Source of the DNA: Macrosoma leucophasiata
Taxonomy: Eukaryota; Arthropoda; Insecta; Lepidoptera; Hedylidae
Length of the DNA stretch: 64,000 nucleotides
Assembly: GCA_036365455.1 (NCBI GenBank)
Contig: JAWQUS010000003.1
Coordinates: 5,414,001-5,478,000 of the forward strand
Direction: 5' to 3'
Shown piece by piece: positions 54,798-64,000 of the stretch. Each line of letters begins with the position of its first letter. The first letter of the stretch is position 1. The notes beneath the pieces are model-generated. The model saw nothing but the letters and a program-made list of their open reading frames with translations. It did not search any database and was not told the DNA's origin. Made by a program: the position numbers and the translations under genes.

Positions 54798-55174
54798 CTA
54801 TATTTAAAAGCATTGTCGTATAAATATGGAATTTTCAAAGATTATTATGTTATGTATTTCAAGACTCCCGAAGAGAAGGAAAATCTACAAATTGTTAACT
54901 CTTGTTTTAATTACCTCAGGCAAAAAAAAATATGTAGGTAATGAGGTGTATGTATATGTTATTATATTATTTGCAAGTTGCAATAGTACGGAACCATAAT
55001 GTATGAATCCGTCTAGCGCTTAGTGGGTTTTTGAACGTAAAATATTAATAATACAATAAATGTTTTTCATGGTTGTCATAGCATTATCATAAAACTGGAG
55101 AAAGTTATTTTAACTGATTTCAATCACATAACATAAACATAAATATTATTTGTAAGGATGTTATGTAATTTTTA

Positions 55175-55290
55175 AAGGGACCAGTGCATTCAATAATAAT
55201 ATTTTGAATTGGTGATAGAGCTGTAGGTAAGTTTGAGACCACTGCATAAAACGCCATCAAGTGAAACATCGGGAACCGCATAATCTATAC
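55175..55290 (+). repeat. Two-copy repeat, short copy
   Basis: aaagggaccagtgcattca, gcataaaacgccatcaagtg and aaacatcgggaac match the start and middle of 55603-55830. Confidence 0.6.
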
Positions 55291-55317
55291 AAATAAATAA
55301 AATTGGAGTCTCTGTTT

Positions 55318-55602
55318 GTAATATTAAAATAACCGCTTTTTATTAAATGCATATGTATGTATACACGGTACATATACCTAAAACAACATTTTAAAAAATT
55401 TTTGGCTGTCTCTCTGTCTGTTGTTCAGTGTCTACCCGGACAAAGTCGTGGGATCAGCTAGTATAAAAGTAGCCTAAGTTACTCCTTATTACATCAGCTA
55501 TCTGCCAGTGAAAGTCCCGTCAAAATAGGTCCAGCCGTTCCTAAGATTTGCATTTATTTAGCTCACACGTACACGTACGATGTCGCGGGCACACGTTATG
55601 TT
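55318..55602 (+). mobile_element. RTE-type short element with an inverted end
   Basis: 55327-55395 is the inverted form of 58405-58475 (aaccgctttttattaaatgc, gtatacacggtacatatacc). 55420-55560 matches 58245-58375 in direct orientation (gtgtctacccggacaaagtc, gccagtgaaagtcccgtc). The end segment is therefore flipped relative to its relative. Confidence 0.55.
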
Positions 55603-55830
55603 ATTTTGAAAGGGACCAGTGTGTTCGATACGTTTTTAACTGGCGGTAAAGCTACAGGGCCTACAGGTCAATTAGAAAATACAGGGACCGTTCTCTGCAT
55701 AAAATCCCATCTAGTGAAACATCAGAATCACACTTACGAAGTGTACTCACAGATTACTCTATACAACTTCCCGAAGGTAATTGTTAAGCCAGGCGCCATC
55801 ACCGCGCCATCACCTTGCCTGATTGGAGAA
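55603..55830 (+). repeat. Two-copy repeat, long copy
   Basis: gaaagggaccagtgtgttcg, gcataaaatcccatctagtg and aaacatcagaatcacac. A 93-codon open frame runs through it but has no recognisable motif, and its relative upstream is not open. Confidence 0.55.
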
Positions 55831-57412
55831 TTACATACCTTTCCTCCACAACCAAAAATATTTAAATGTTTTAGATACCTATCGTAATAAGCAAATTCTA
55901 TTATTTCCAAATGATTTTTTTTTTTAATATCTATTGGCTCTATAGTGTTCGATAATGCATATGTTGCGAAGTTGAGTTTAAATACACATGCTTTGCTAAA
56001 CTCTATTGTTATCGTGCCCTGATTTTTATTACAGTGACCAAATTATCATTTTTAGGGATATAACAGATAATTTATTTTTTATAAATATAAAATATACAGA
56101 CATACTATTACAATCTAGCACTAAGCCCAGAACGGGTTCGATCCAATTTTCCAATTGAGCAGACTCTCAGCGATAGCTCGAAAGCCCGAGGCTTAATTTG
56201 CTCGATTTATGAAAACTAAAAATGTATAGGTGTTAAGTAGTAGTTTAGGTACCTATATAAAATCTCTTTTATTTATAAATACATGATGAAATCAAGCACA
56301 GTAAAAAAGTAATATTCATAGACACATTTGTTCATACTCCTAAAATATTATTGTTGCGTTGGTAGGTACCTAACTATTTTTACTATTCATACAATATCAA
56401 ACAGTCCCTGCACTCTTTGCTGTTGCGTGCATCTGTATTTAAGATATTTTAACACCGATATCTACCTATACATATCTATCTATATATATGTACATATTTT
56501 CAGGATAAGATCACCAATTTTTGCATGATAAATCAACTTCCAAATTGCTTAATGAATTTTTATAAATACAACTAGGTAAATAGTTCACCTTCTTGTCTAC
56601 TAATTGATACAGACCTACAAATAATTAACTACGTTCCGATAGTAGCGGTCCAAAGCTGTCAAAATCTAATTCAATGTAGTCGAGTCATACAATACCATCA
56701 TAAACATATCATTTGAAATAGCTAACTCACAGGTAAATTTTCCTAGTGCGTATTCTCTATACGAAGTTAATATTCTCTTATTTTTAATTAAAATAATCAT
56801 AGCGAGAAATATTCATTACACCTAGTGGCTGCACTAAGAACTCTCCGAAACAAATTAGAATGCAAGCTGCAAGCTCGTGTCTTGACGCGGCCCGTGTAAA
56901 AAGCATACGAATGTAGTTTTGCAGAATAACGTGTTATGACTCCACTGCAACGGCCATTCATACCGGCAACCTACAACTTAGTAAAGAATTTTAATTCAAC
57001 CGAGCATACATTTTACGCGGCTTCTTATTAAATCCTAACTTTTTAATTCTATTAACTTGCAGTTTTTTATGGCTGAATATTTTGAGATGTTTGCCTTTTG
57101 CGGTTCGCTGACTGGTTCGCTGACTGTGGATTAATTATCTTACAAATACTTTAATAGCATCGAACTTTATTTTTGTGAGCTTTATGTTATGTTTAAATTC
57201 AAACAGTTATCATTTATATTCCAATCTTTTACTAGATTATAACTTAGGTTTTGTAATCTGTGTAACCTCTCAAATCAATTGTATTTTCTTCAAAATAAAA
57301 TCATAAATCAGTAAACATGATCGAGTTGCTATCCCCTATTCAAAATATATGTATATACATTCGAGTGAAATATAAATAGTAAAATTACTCACCGATAATA
57401 TAACTGGCAGAT
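55831..57412. other. Intergenic DNA, nothing recognised
   Basis: A gaacgggttcgatccaattt B-box-like scrap lies at 56131-56150. Otherwise AT-rich without a gene. Confidence 0.35.
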
Positions 57413-57673
57413 ATGAAAGCTCGTCAATATTCAGAAAAGCATCTCAACTGTCCTGGACCACGGATGAAACTTATGGTTGAAGTTGCTACGTCCCGCGTAC
57501 ACCGGGCAAAGGCTTTGAAGGCCGCGCGCGAGCTTTGCCGACTAAAGGCGCCAACAGACTGCGAGATACCGCCAGCCGTCGCCCCCTCCGACTATCACTC
57601 CACTTTCGGTTACTCTCCTCCCTTCAATCTGAAGACGATTCATCACCGTGTTTGTCTCTCCGATTTTTACTAA
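57413..57673 (+). other. GC-richer island with overlapping open frames
   Basis: The segment around 57500-57620 is clearly GC-richer than its flanks and holds two overlapping plus-strand open frames (86 and 63 codons). Neither shows a motif I know. It could be a gene exon, a regulatory island or an unrecognised repeat. Confidence 0.2.
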
Positions 57674-57726
57674 TTTCTGTTGGAATCACAGCTGGAGATA
57701 AGGTCAACGACATTTCATTGATGTAA

Positions 57727-58205
57727 ATGTAAACACTAGACGGACGAAACCTGTTTCGCGATTTCGGTGATTTTAATTTCGTTTTGCGTGATACATAAAT
57801 CATATGTCATTCACACATTTTAATAACAGTTATTTTCTCACAATTGTTCGAATTTTGCCACACGGTTTTATTTGTGATGAATATTTTATATTCAATGCGC
57901 AAAAGGAAAGGGCAGGAAAGTTAATTTCTCCTAATGGATCAACCCAAATACATCATAAATGATCCACAGCCACATTCGTATGTTGGTCTCGTTGGCGACA
58001 GGGCATTAATGCGTTATTTAAATTCTTGAACTTAACCGCTTTATGTTTGCAACATTATGTAAAACATAAATGTGCAAATGATGTTTATAGGCAATGGCAA
58101 TGAACTTTGTTTTCAGAGTTCACATTTAAACTGAGGAATGGTTTAAGCCAAACAAACACACTTTGGTGGAAAGTTATTAATTTAATCTATAAATTTATTA
58201 TACGT
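57727..58205. other. Intergenic DNA, nothing recognised
   Basis: No gene or shared repeat was identified. Confidence 0.35.
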
Positions 58206-58480
58206 ACTAGCTGTGTCCGCGACTTCGTCCGTGTGAGAATTTATGATAGTTCAGTGTCCACCCGGACGAAGTCGTGGACGCAGCAAGTATAAAAGTAGCC
58301 GAAGTTACTCATTACATAAGCTATCTGTCTGCCAGTGAAAGTCCCGTCGAAATCGGTCCAGCCGTTCCCGAGATTAGCCCCATCGTACAAAAGTTAAAAA
58401 ACCATTTACCAAAACATTTGGTATATGTACCGTGTATACATACATATGCATTTAGTAAAAAGCGGTTATTTTTATAAAAT
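58206..58480 (+). mobile_element. RTE-type short element
   Basis: It starts tactagctgtgtccgcgact and tcgtccgtgtgag, contains aaatcggtccagccgttccc, and ends in atgtaccgtgtatacataca and aaaaagcggttattt. The start is characteristic of RTE-linked repeats. No coding part. Confidence 0.65.
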
Positions 58481-58570
58481 AACATAATATTTTATTAACA
58501 TTATTCTTTATTGTAAGTATACCATAAAATATTAACAGCAGTTGACATAAAATGTATCAAATAGGTACAG

Positions 58571-58616
58571 TACAATCGGCGGTCTTATCGCTCATCAGCT
58601 ATAAGACCGCCGATTT
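58571..58616. repeat. Hairpin of 15-bp arms
   Basis: aatcggcggtcttat and ataagaccgccgatt enclose cgctcatcagct. The stem is perfect. Confidence 0.8.
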
Positions 58617-58864
58617 TATATTACAAACAGACAATCCAATTTTATTGAATTGTCTAGATGTATAGATTTATTGTTGTTTAGCTCTACATAAGAGCAGAGA
58701 TACAAAATTTTCCGAATGGAATGTGCCGAATATGTACCGTATGTCCCCGGTATCACATAGACATAACAACTCTGTTCTTAAGGTTGGCAACGCATCTGCA
58801 TTCTCACATGAGAAAGCAATAAATTTTTAAAAATATTTTTAAGGGTAACTAGGTACCCTACACC

Positions 58865-59082
58865 AGAGCATATGTAATAATACTACGTATAGAGTGGACA
58901 CTTCGACGTCCCGCCCGATTTCCCCACCTCAACCAACCTCCTCCCCTCTTATTGGTGACGTTTGGTATTCTCTACGAGCTACGCACACAGGTGCACCTGT
59001 AAATACACGTCTCTGTGTAATAGAGACCAAATTATGCGTTTATATGGCATTTTGACGGAGTGTCCCCGATGTGCCTACACGT
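58865..59082 (+). mobile_element. Two-copy dispersed element (copy 2)
   Basis: Same block order as 36478-36698: gtaataatactacgtataga, gacacttcgacgtcccgccc, gtgtaatagagaccaaatta, cggagtgtcc. A few small deletions distinguish it. Confidence 0.65.
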
Positions 59083-59392
59083 TAAGTGAAGCTGTATCTT
59101 TTTTCTTCACGCACCCCTTAGTGTGGAGTATCATTGTTTAAAATATTTTGTTAGTCTCAAGTGGTCCACTCTATCAACCAAATGGTGGTATTTGAAGTTT
59201 GAGTGATAGAAAGAAAGAAAGAAAATGTACTAAGAAAACAGTATTCTACATTACACACGGCCCGACACCCACTTGCCCTTGTTATTATTTCTAAAATGTT
59301 GCCGTCAAAATTGGTAGCGCTGTGAATGTTTTTCGAGGTACAGTAACGATGATTAATGTCCACGAAATTTTCTGCTTTCAGCGTCTCTATAA

Positions 59393-59750
59393 GGCCCATA
59401 GCACACGGCGTATTTTATACGCGCAGGGGACGCGCGTACTAGGAATGCGCGTCTTCGGCGCCGTAGACGCTCGTTGTTGCGTTTGTATTGACGATACAAG
59501 CGCGTATCTGCGCGTTTGAAGCATACAAACGCGTGTACAAAGGAGTGAAGTAGGGGCGGGAGGCTCGTAGCCTTTGCAAAACGCAAAGGCTACGAGCGAC
59601 TACAGCGCGTATACGCGCAGTAGAAGCCCGTTTAACCATCGCCACGTGTGTTTAGGTTACAAGGTTGCGTTCAAATCTCGTATGAAGTGCGTACACGCGC
59701 GTCATCTACACATCGCCAGCGCGTATAAAATACGCCGTGTGCTATGGGCC
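59393..59750. mobile_element. CpG-rich MITE family M4, 358 bp, TAA duplication
   Basis: TAA at 59390-59392 and 59751-59753. The terminal repeats ggcccatagcacacggcgta and the following ttttatacgcgc are mirrored at the right end with no mismatch noticed over about 32 bp. The interior is rich in gcgcgt motifs and carries a perfect 15-bp hairpin (gctcgtagcctttgc - aaaac - gcaaaggctacgagc). Overlapping open frames are by-products. Confidence 0.88.
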
Positions 59751-59872
59751 TAACGTACTCTGAACATTCATGTTTACTACAACGTATATCAAAATGTTCT
59801 AACTTGTATCATTGGAATTACTGCTAAATTGTCATAAACAGTGTCTTGTATAATAAATGTAAATACACATAA

Positions 59873-60050
59873 CTTTTTTTAGTACTTAACAAAGTTGACA
59901 AACAAGAATGCAGTCTACATGGATATTAAGTGATGACACAAAAACCAGAGGTCAAAATGCAGATACGTTGCCCCCCCTGAGACCTTAGTTGTTACTCTTT
60001 GATAGTCATTACGGGCACATACATTGCCATCTAACTGGAATTCGCACTCG
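59873..60050 (-). mobile_element. Family A, strongly diverged
   Basis: caaagttgacaaacaagaat, ggtcaaaatgcagatacg and gagaccttagttgttac follow family order with many changes. Confidence 0.55.
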
Positions 60051-60056
60051 AGTCAT

Positions 60057-60328
60057 TATACTGGGACTCTACCAGGGGTGCGACCGCCCATCGGCAATGC
60101 TGTCGTCATTGTCATTGGTGTCAAATTTTCAAGTCGATTTGTAGCTCCTTTACAAGCAGTAGTGATAATCTGGTTGTTTTTCTTGCTTTCGTAGGTGAGA
60201 AACAAGCGATAATGGTAGATTATTTCGATTATTGTTATTAAGTTAAAGTAACAATCGACATGAAAATTTGACAGCAATGACAGCAATGTCGATAGGCGGT
60301 CGCACCCCTGGTGGTAAAGAGCCAGTGT
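60057..60328. mobile_element. MITE family M8, long terminal inverted repeats
   Basis: accaggggtgcgaccgccca and atcggcaatgctgtcgtcat at the left are mirrored by the right end reading, inverted, accaggggtgcgaccgccta and tcgacattgctgtcattgct. Arms exceed 60 bp around a roughly 110-bp loop. The match extends outward into actgggactctacc / ggtggtaaagagccagt. No clear target duplication. Confidence 0.78.
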
Positions 60329-60334
60329 AAGGTA

Positions 60335-60480
60335 AAGGTAAAAAGTTTGGAAATGAATATTGTAGCCTATAAATATCTACACAAACCAAATGTGTCAAAA
60401 CAGATGAGTTTACACTCCTGAGGTCTAGGTTGCTTTTGTGTTAACTTAAATTACCACTGAACCGAACCACGACAGGAAGA
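60335..60480 (-). mobile_element. Family A, strongly diverged
   Basis: attgtagcctataaatatct, tacactcctgaggtctaggt and ccactgaaccgaaccacgac keep the family order. Confidence 0.5.
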
Positions 60481-60719
60481 TTAAGAATTACGGTACCTAT
60501 GGCCTCGAAAACCTTGACCTTTGACCTATCACAAGCATATTCTATTATTTCCACGTGATTAAATAAATTTTTGAGTTTGAGTTTGAAATTCTACATTAAA
60601 GCCTTACCACTCAAGAGATTTTAAAATGCTTACCAAAAATTTGGTCTCTTAGTGAAAATTTGTAGCCTCGAATATATCCGATCTTTTTGGCGATAATATT
60701 GCCATTTGCTAACACTTAA

Positions 60720-61017
60720 TTTTTTTTTTTTTTTTTTTTATGTAATTGAAGTGGCAAACAAGCATGCAGTTCACATTGATGTTAAGTGATGACTGCAGCC
60801 TATAGACACTTACACAAAGACCAAGGTCAAAATGCAAATGCGTTACCACTCCTGAGGCCTAAGGTGTTATGCCTCTGTGCCGGAAATTACAGGGCCGTAC
60901 ATTACCACCTGACCGGAACACGATAGTGCTGAACACTACCATTTAGCGGCAAGTAAATCAGGTAATGCGGTGGTGCCTACGCCCGCGAGCTCCGTCACTG
61001 GAGCTCTACCACCAGTC
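60720..61017 (-). mobile_element. Family A SINE-like repeat, full length with long T-run
   Basis: A T-run of about 18 (the A-tail in the element sense) leads into gtaattgaagtggcaaacaa; the right end is ctggagctctaccaccagt. The long homopolymer and near-consensus sequence suggest one of the youngest copies. Confidence 0.85.
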
Positions 61018-61413
61018 TGAATATTGTCCATTTATTTTCTACTGAAATAATAGGTAAAATTGTTATTACTAAAACATGATATTTGTCAATTTCTCTAGTG
61101 CGATATAAATTTCTTTATCGGTTTCTATATTTAGCATGAAAGTTAACAAGCAACTGCAGTCATTTAAAAGTTGAAATTATTCGATTGCGCTGCCAACGAC
61201 GCGACGTTTGAAAAAACCACAGTTTCCATTACATAGCTCTTTATTAAAAACAACAACTGCGTTGTGAGTTATATAGGAAAGGTGATAAATATTATGCTCC
61301 GACTTTGCGCAGGATTTACTTTTAATGTAGGGTTTGGTAATGAATGTGATGTTTCCAGTTTACATGAATAGTAAGTGAATACTGCAGCCTTTAGACATCT
61401 ACTAGAACACTAA

Positions 61414-61560
61414 GCCTGGGTTGCACCACGATATTCGTTAAAGTTAAAGTTATTGTGACATTTCACATCTTTCTCTAACTTATAGAAATCTGTTAAAGTT
61501 AGAGAAGGATATGAAATGTTACAATAACTTTAAATTTAACAAATATCGTGTAATCCAGGC
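61414..61560. mobile_element. MITE family M5 (gcctgggttgcacca ends), TAA duplication
   Basis: TAA at 61411-61413 and 61561-61563. The left end gcctgggttgcaccacgata and right end, inverted, gcctggattacacgatattt begin terminal repeats of about 50 bp (gttaaagttaaagttattgt on the left). It lies in a family A tail scrap (about 61340-61410). Confidence 0.85.
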
Positions 61561-61563
61561 TAA

Positions 61564-62559
61564 AACTATATGCAATGATATCCTGAGAGTGCCGTAACTA
61601 GCGTTTCGTTCGCCTGGTCTCTTCCCCCGACCAGGGTCTGCATCCTGTGCCTGGGCAACGTTGGAAAATCTTAAACTTGGAAAAGTACTTTTTAAATGAG
61701 CCAGCCATTTCACGGCATATTTACTGAAGTTAATAAAAGAAAAAGTTAGGGCTAAGAAAGCAGGATAGCTGATAGCTTGGGTAGTTGTACCTAGCACGTA
61801 TTCTTACCGAAATACGAATATTACTTAACACTGTCATTTGGTGGATCTATCTAGATCAGGGAATGCGGTGGTGCCTAAGGCCTCCAATAGTGGAAATGAA
61901 ATGTACGAGTACACATCCTAGCCTAATATTTGGTAACCAAATATTCGGCGCTCCGGCCAAGACTGTAGCCGAATATTGGGTATTCGGCCAAATACATCAT
62001 TACACTTTACGTATGAGGAACTCCTTAAACCTGCGCATCAAATATTAATATGAAGATTTTAATACAAAATTTAATATCGAAGGACCAACTCCGCTAGACT
62101 AATATGGGAAATAAGTAAATGGATCCACATTAAGTATCTGCTGCAGTAGCAGGGTAATTTAACAAACGGTAGATAATACTGGGCACCTGTTATATACCTC
62201 GTCTCTTTTCTCATAGAATTGTGCATGATTATTTAAATTACAGCATTTCGTCCGTTTCCTAGGTATTTTATTAGAAAAAATCTCATACTTCTGTGATGGT
62301 GATTATGACAGTCATGTTAATGACACCCAGATGTCAAGTGCTATTTTAAAAGAGTGTGGTTAGTAGCATTCAATCTTGTTACTCTAGTGATGGAGCTCGG
62401 TGATTATAAGTTAATTATACAAATTTTCGATCGATACAAATCGACCTAATAATGGGTCCCGGTACCTATTCAGTCACTTTTTAATTTGTGCTATTTAGCC
62501 GAATGCCGAATATATTTATATTAAAAAAGTATTTTTTCACTGATTTTTTCTTACGAAGC
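61564..62559. other. Intergenic DNA
   Basis: A short family A scrap lies near 61845-61885 (gcggtggtgcctaaggcc). A 61925-61995 block repeats aatattcgg/aatattgggtattcgg in both orientations. No gene. Confidence 0.35.
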
Positions 62560-62706
62560 CGAGAAGATTCCTCATCGGCACAAAATCGCGCATGCCAAAC
62601 GTGACTTATTCGGACATATTATCCCCTAATGACTATCTTCTTATCTTCTTGCATCTTTGGGAAAAGCTTTTGTCCAGCAGTGAACGCCTTTCAGCTGAAT
62701 TAATAA
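62560..62706 (+). mobile_element. RTE LINE 3' end remnant
   Basis: gcttttgtccagcagtgaac, gcctttcagctgaattaa and taacaatgatgat form the typical RTE tail (compare 44898-44930, inverted). The coding part is too decayed to read. Confidence 0.5.
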
Positions 62707-62716
62707 CAATGATGAT

Positions 62717-63036
62717 TGTTTTTATATTATTTCGCATTAACACATGCTTGTGAAATATATTTTATTTTTAAAGAAAAATGGGAATTAAGGGTAAAAGCGA
62801 CTTCTTTACGATATTCAATAAACTGAAAAGTCTATTATATCGGTTGCCTAACTAGCATAGTTGGTAATAGATGGCGCTGCTGCTACCATAAAGCAATGTG
62901 AAGGAAAGATTTGACAAATCGGGCAGGGCTTCAGTAGCTCAATTGGAAGAGCGGCTGGACTAGATTCCCAGTAGGTCGCGAGTTCGAGTCTCGCCTGAAG
63001 TCAAATTTTACTTTCCATTTTTCTTTAAAAATAAAG
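62717..63036 (+). mobile_element. Family B tRNA-derived SINE, complete 320 bp with 10-bp duplication
   Basis: It is flanked by caatgatgat at 62707-62716 and 63037-63046. The order is: an inverted tail segment (tattatttcgcattaacac to gaaaaatgg), a body starting attaagggtaaaagcgactt, a tRNA-like head at 62928-63001 (gcttcagtagctcaattgga, B box gagttcgagtc, 7-bp acceptor stem closed by a G-T pair), then a tail tttccatttttctttaaaaa. The tRNA-like part lies inside, not at the 5' end, and the two tail segments are mutually inverted. This unusual order is found only in this family. Confidence 0.82.
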
Positions 63037-63046
63037 CAATGATGAT

Positions 63047-64000
63047 ACTTATAAACAGAATTTAGTAAAAATATTTTCATTTACTTAGCTATTCAACATT
63101 CGTAAGCTATATCTTCTCGTAACAGATGACAATCGCAGGCACAAATCTCTATTGTCGATTCTATCTAGAATACCGTTATTTCTATGCAACCGCTATGCAA
63201 TTTAAACTTTGGATCAAACTCATTGTTACCATCCAATGCACACGATGATCGTCCACTGACAGTTTTTGTGATTCAGACCGATCAAATTGCGGTGGATGCT
63301 GATGCTAATAAATCAGTAAATTAAAGGAGCTCAACTACAATGGCTCTGAGCTCACTCATTTACATATATTTCACGGAAGACGTGACTCGCATACTCAAGT
63401 AGACGCTATTACCTTTGCTTTTTCAACAAGATAAAAAGCTTTGTTAGCACAAATCTTTCGAATAACACTGCTTCTCTCAAGTGTACTAGTAAATTGGGTT
63501 CTTGAGTAATCTACTTTGCTGAGTGGCGGGAAGTGCCGTCAAAATTTGGTTTGTGTTTGCATTACAAGTGGAACTAGTTCAAGCTTTGTTTATTTCAACA
63601 AAACTAGGTTTAAAAATCGCGATTCATTCAAAAGAATTCAGTGATTGTCTAATGAACATGATATTGATGTATTTCAGTTGTGTTTAGTCTATTTCACCGG
63701 GCAATCGGCTAGCGAAGAGGGCGCTCTCAGCCTAAAAAAAGTTAGCGCAACTCCCTTAGGGAGACCCCTGTGGGTAAGAATATTAAATATGGCTTAAGGC
63801 GCTGCAGAGGTACACAAGTCATGCGATTACGGATATTCCAACTATCAACATGAAATTGAGTTATTCAGATGAACCTAGCGATTATATCCTGTAGGCTTTT
63901 ATTTGAATGTTCTTCCTCGCTATTACCACATTAAAAACACATTCATCACTAGAATTAAAATCAGAAACAAATCTACATCGAAGCCTCAGGCTCTTTAAAG
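63047..64000. other. Intergenic DNA, nothing recognised
   Basis: No gene or shared repeat was identified up to the window end. Confidence 0.35.

Noticed and set aside
54614..54941. Tyr-Ile repeat proteins
   Set aside because: Direct translation of an AT microsatellite.
59353..59645. Overlapping Arg/Ala-rich open frames
   Set aside because: They lie inside the CpG-rich M4 MITE and have no domain signal.

Overview
The window looks like moth or butterfly (Lepidoptera) nuclear DNA. It is AT-rich and packed with transposable elements of types I associate with lepidopteran genomes: a jockey/CR1-type LINE, RTE-type LINE tails, tRNA- and 5S rRNA-derived SINEs, a mariner, a PIF/Harbinger element and many MITEs. 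The order is inferred from repeat families recalled from memory; no marker gene is present. I found no convincing host protein gene, rRNA, functional tRNA or CRISPR array in the 64 kb, so this is probably intergenic, deep intronic or heterochromatic sequence.

Layout. 0-9.5 kb: SINE-like copies (family A), an inverted pair of family D repeats, a TA-flanked MITE, and a rearranged tRNA-SINE cluster (family B) beside a family C tRNA-SINE. 9.5-13.3 kb: one long LINE with endonuclease and reverse transcriptase, broken by two stops and at least three frameshifts. 13.3-16.4 kb: a GT-rich minisatellite and a dead mariner beside a family D copy. 17.2-18.7 kb: a local triplication carrying a MITE with TTA duplication. 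20.4-21.2 kb: a truncated LINE 3' end. 23.8-24.1 kb: a MITE inside a larger foldback. 26.6-30.0 kb: a 3.39-kb PIF/Harbinger element with a three-exon DDE transposase on the minus strand and a spliced SANT/Myb-like partner gene on the plus strand. 31.6-32.8 kb: a 1.04-kb hAT-like element with a perfect 8-bp target duplication, inserted in the tip of a foldback MITE. 37.1-37.9 kb: a CpG-rich, near-perfect palindrome of two head-to-head TIR units. 38.1-40.3 kb: a tandem segmental duplication whose halves carry different later insertions. 43.5-45.3 kb: two inverted 5S-derived SINEs, a SINE with an internal hairpin, and an RTE LINE C-terminus. 47-64 kb: more SINEs, RTE-like tails, a 5S SINE, AT microsatellite, CpG-rich MITEs and a complete family B SINE.

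How the parts relate. The Harbinger element has both proteins its superfamily uses: a nuclease and a SANT/Myb-like protein. At least five MITE families here have 3-bp TAA/TTA duplications, the preference of this superfamily, and one four-copy family shares the CTTATTCATAAA core of its terminal repeat. LINE tails are shared with SINE-like families, as expected of SINEs mobilised by LINE machinery. Target duplications and an empty-site comparison give the order of several insertions. Coordinates with duplications are exact by eye; other repeat edges are approximate.
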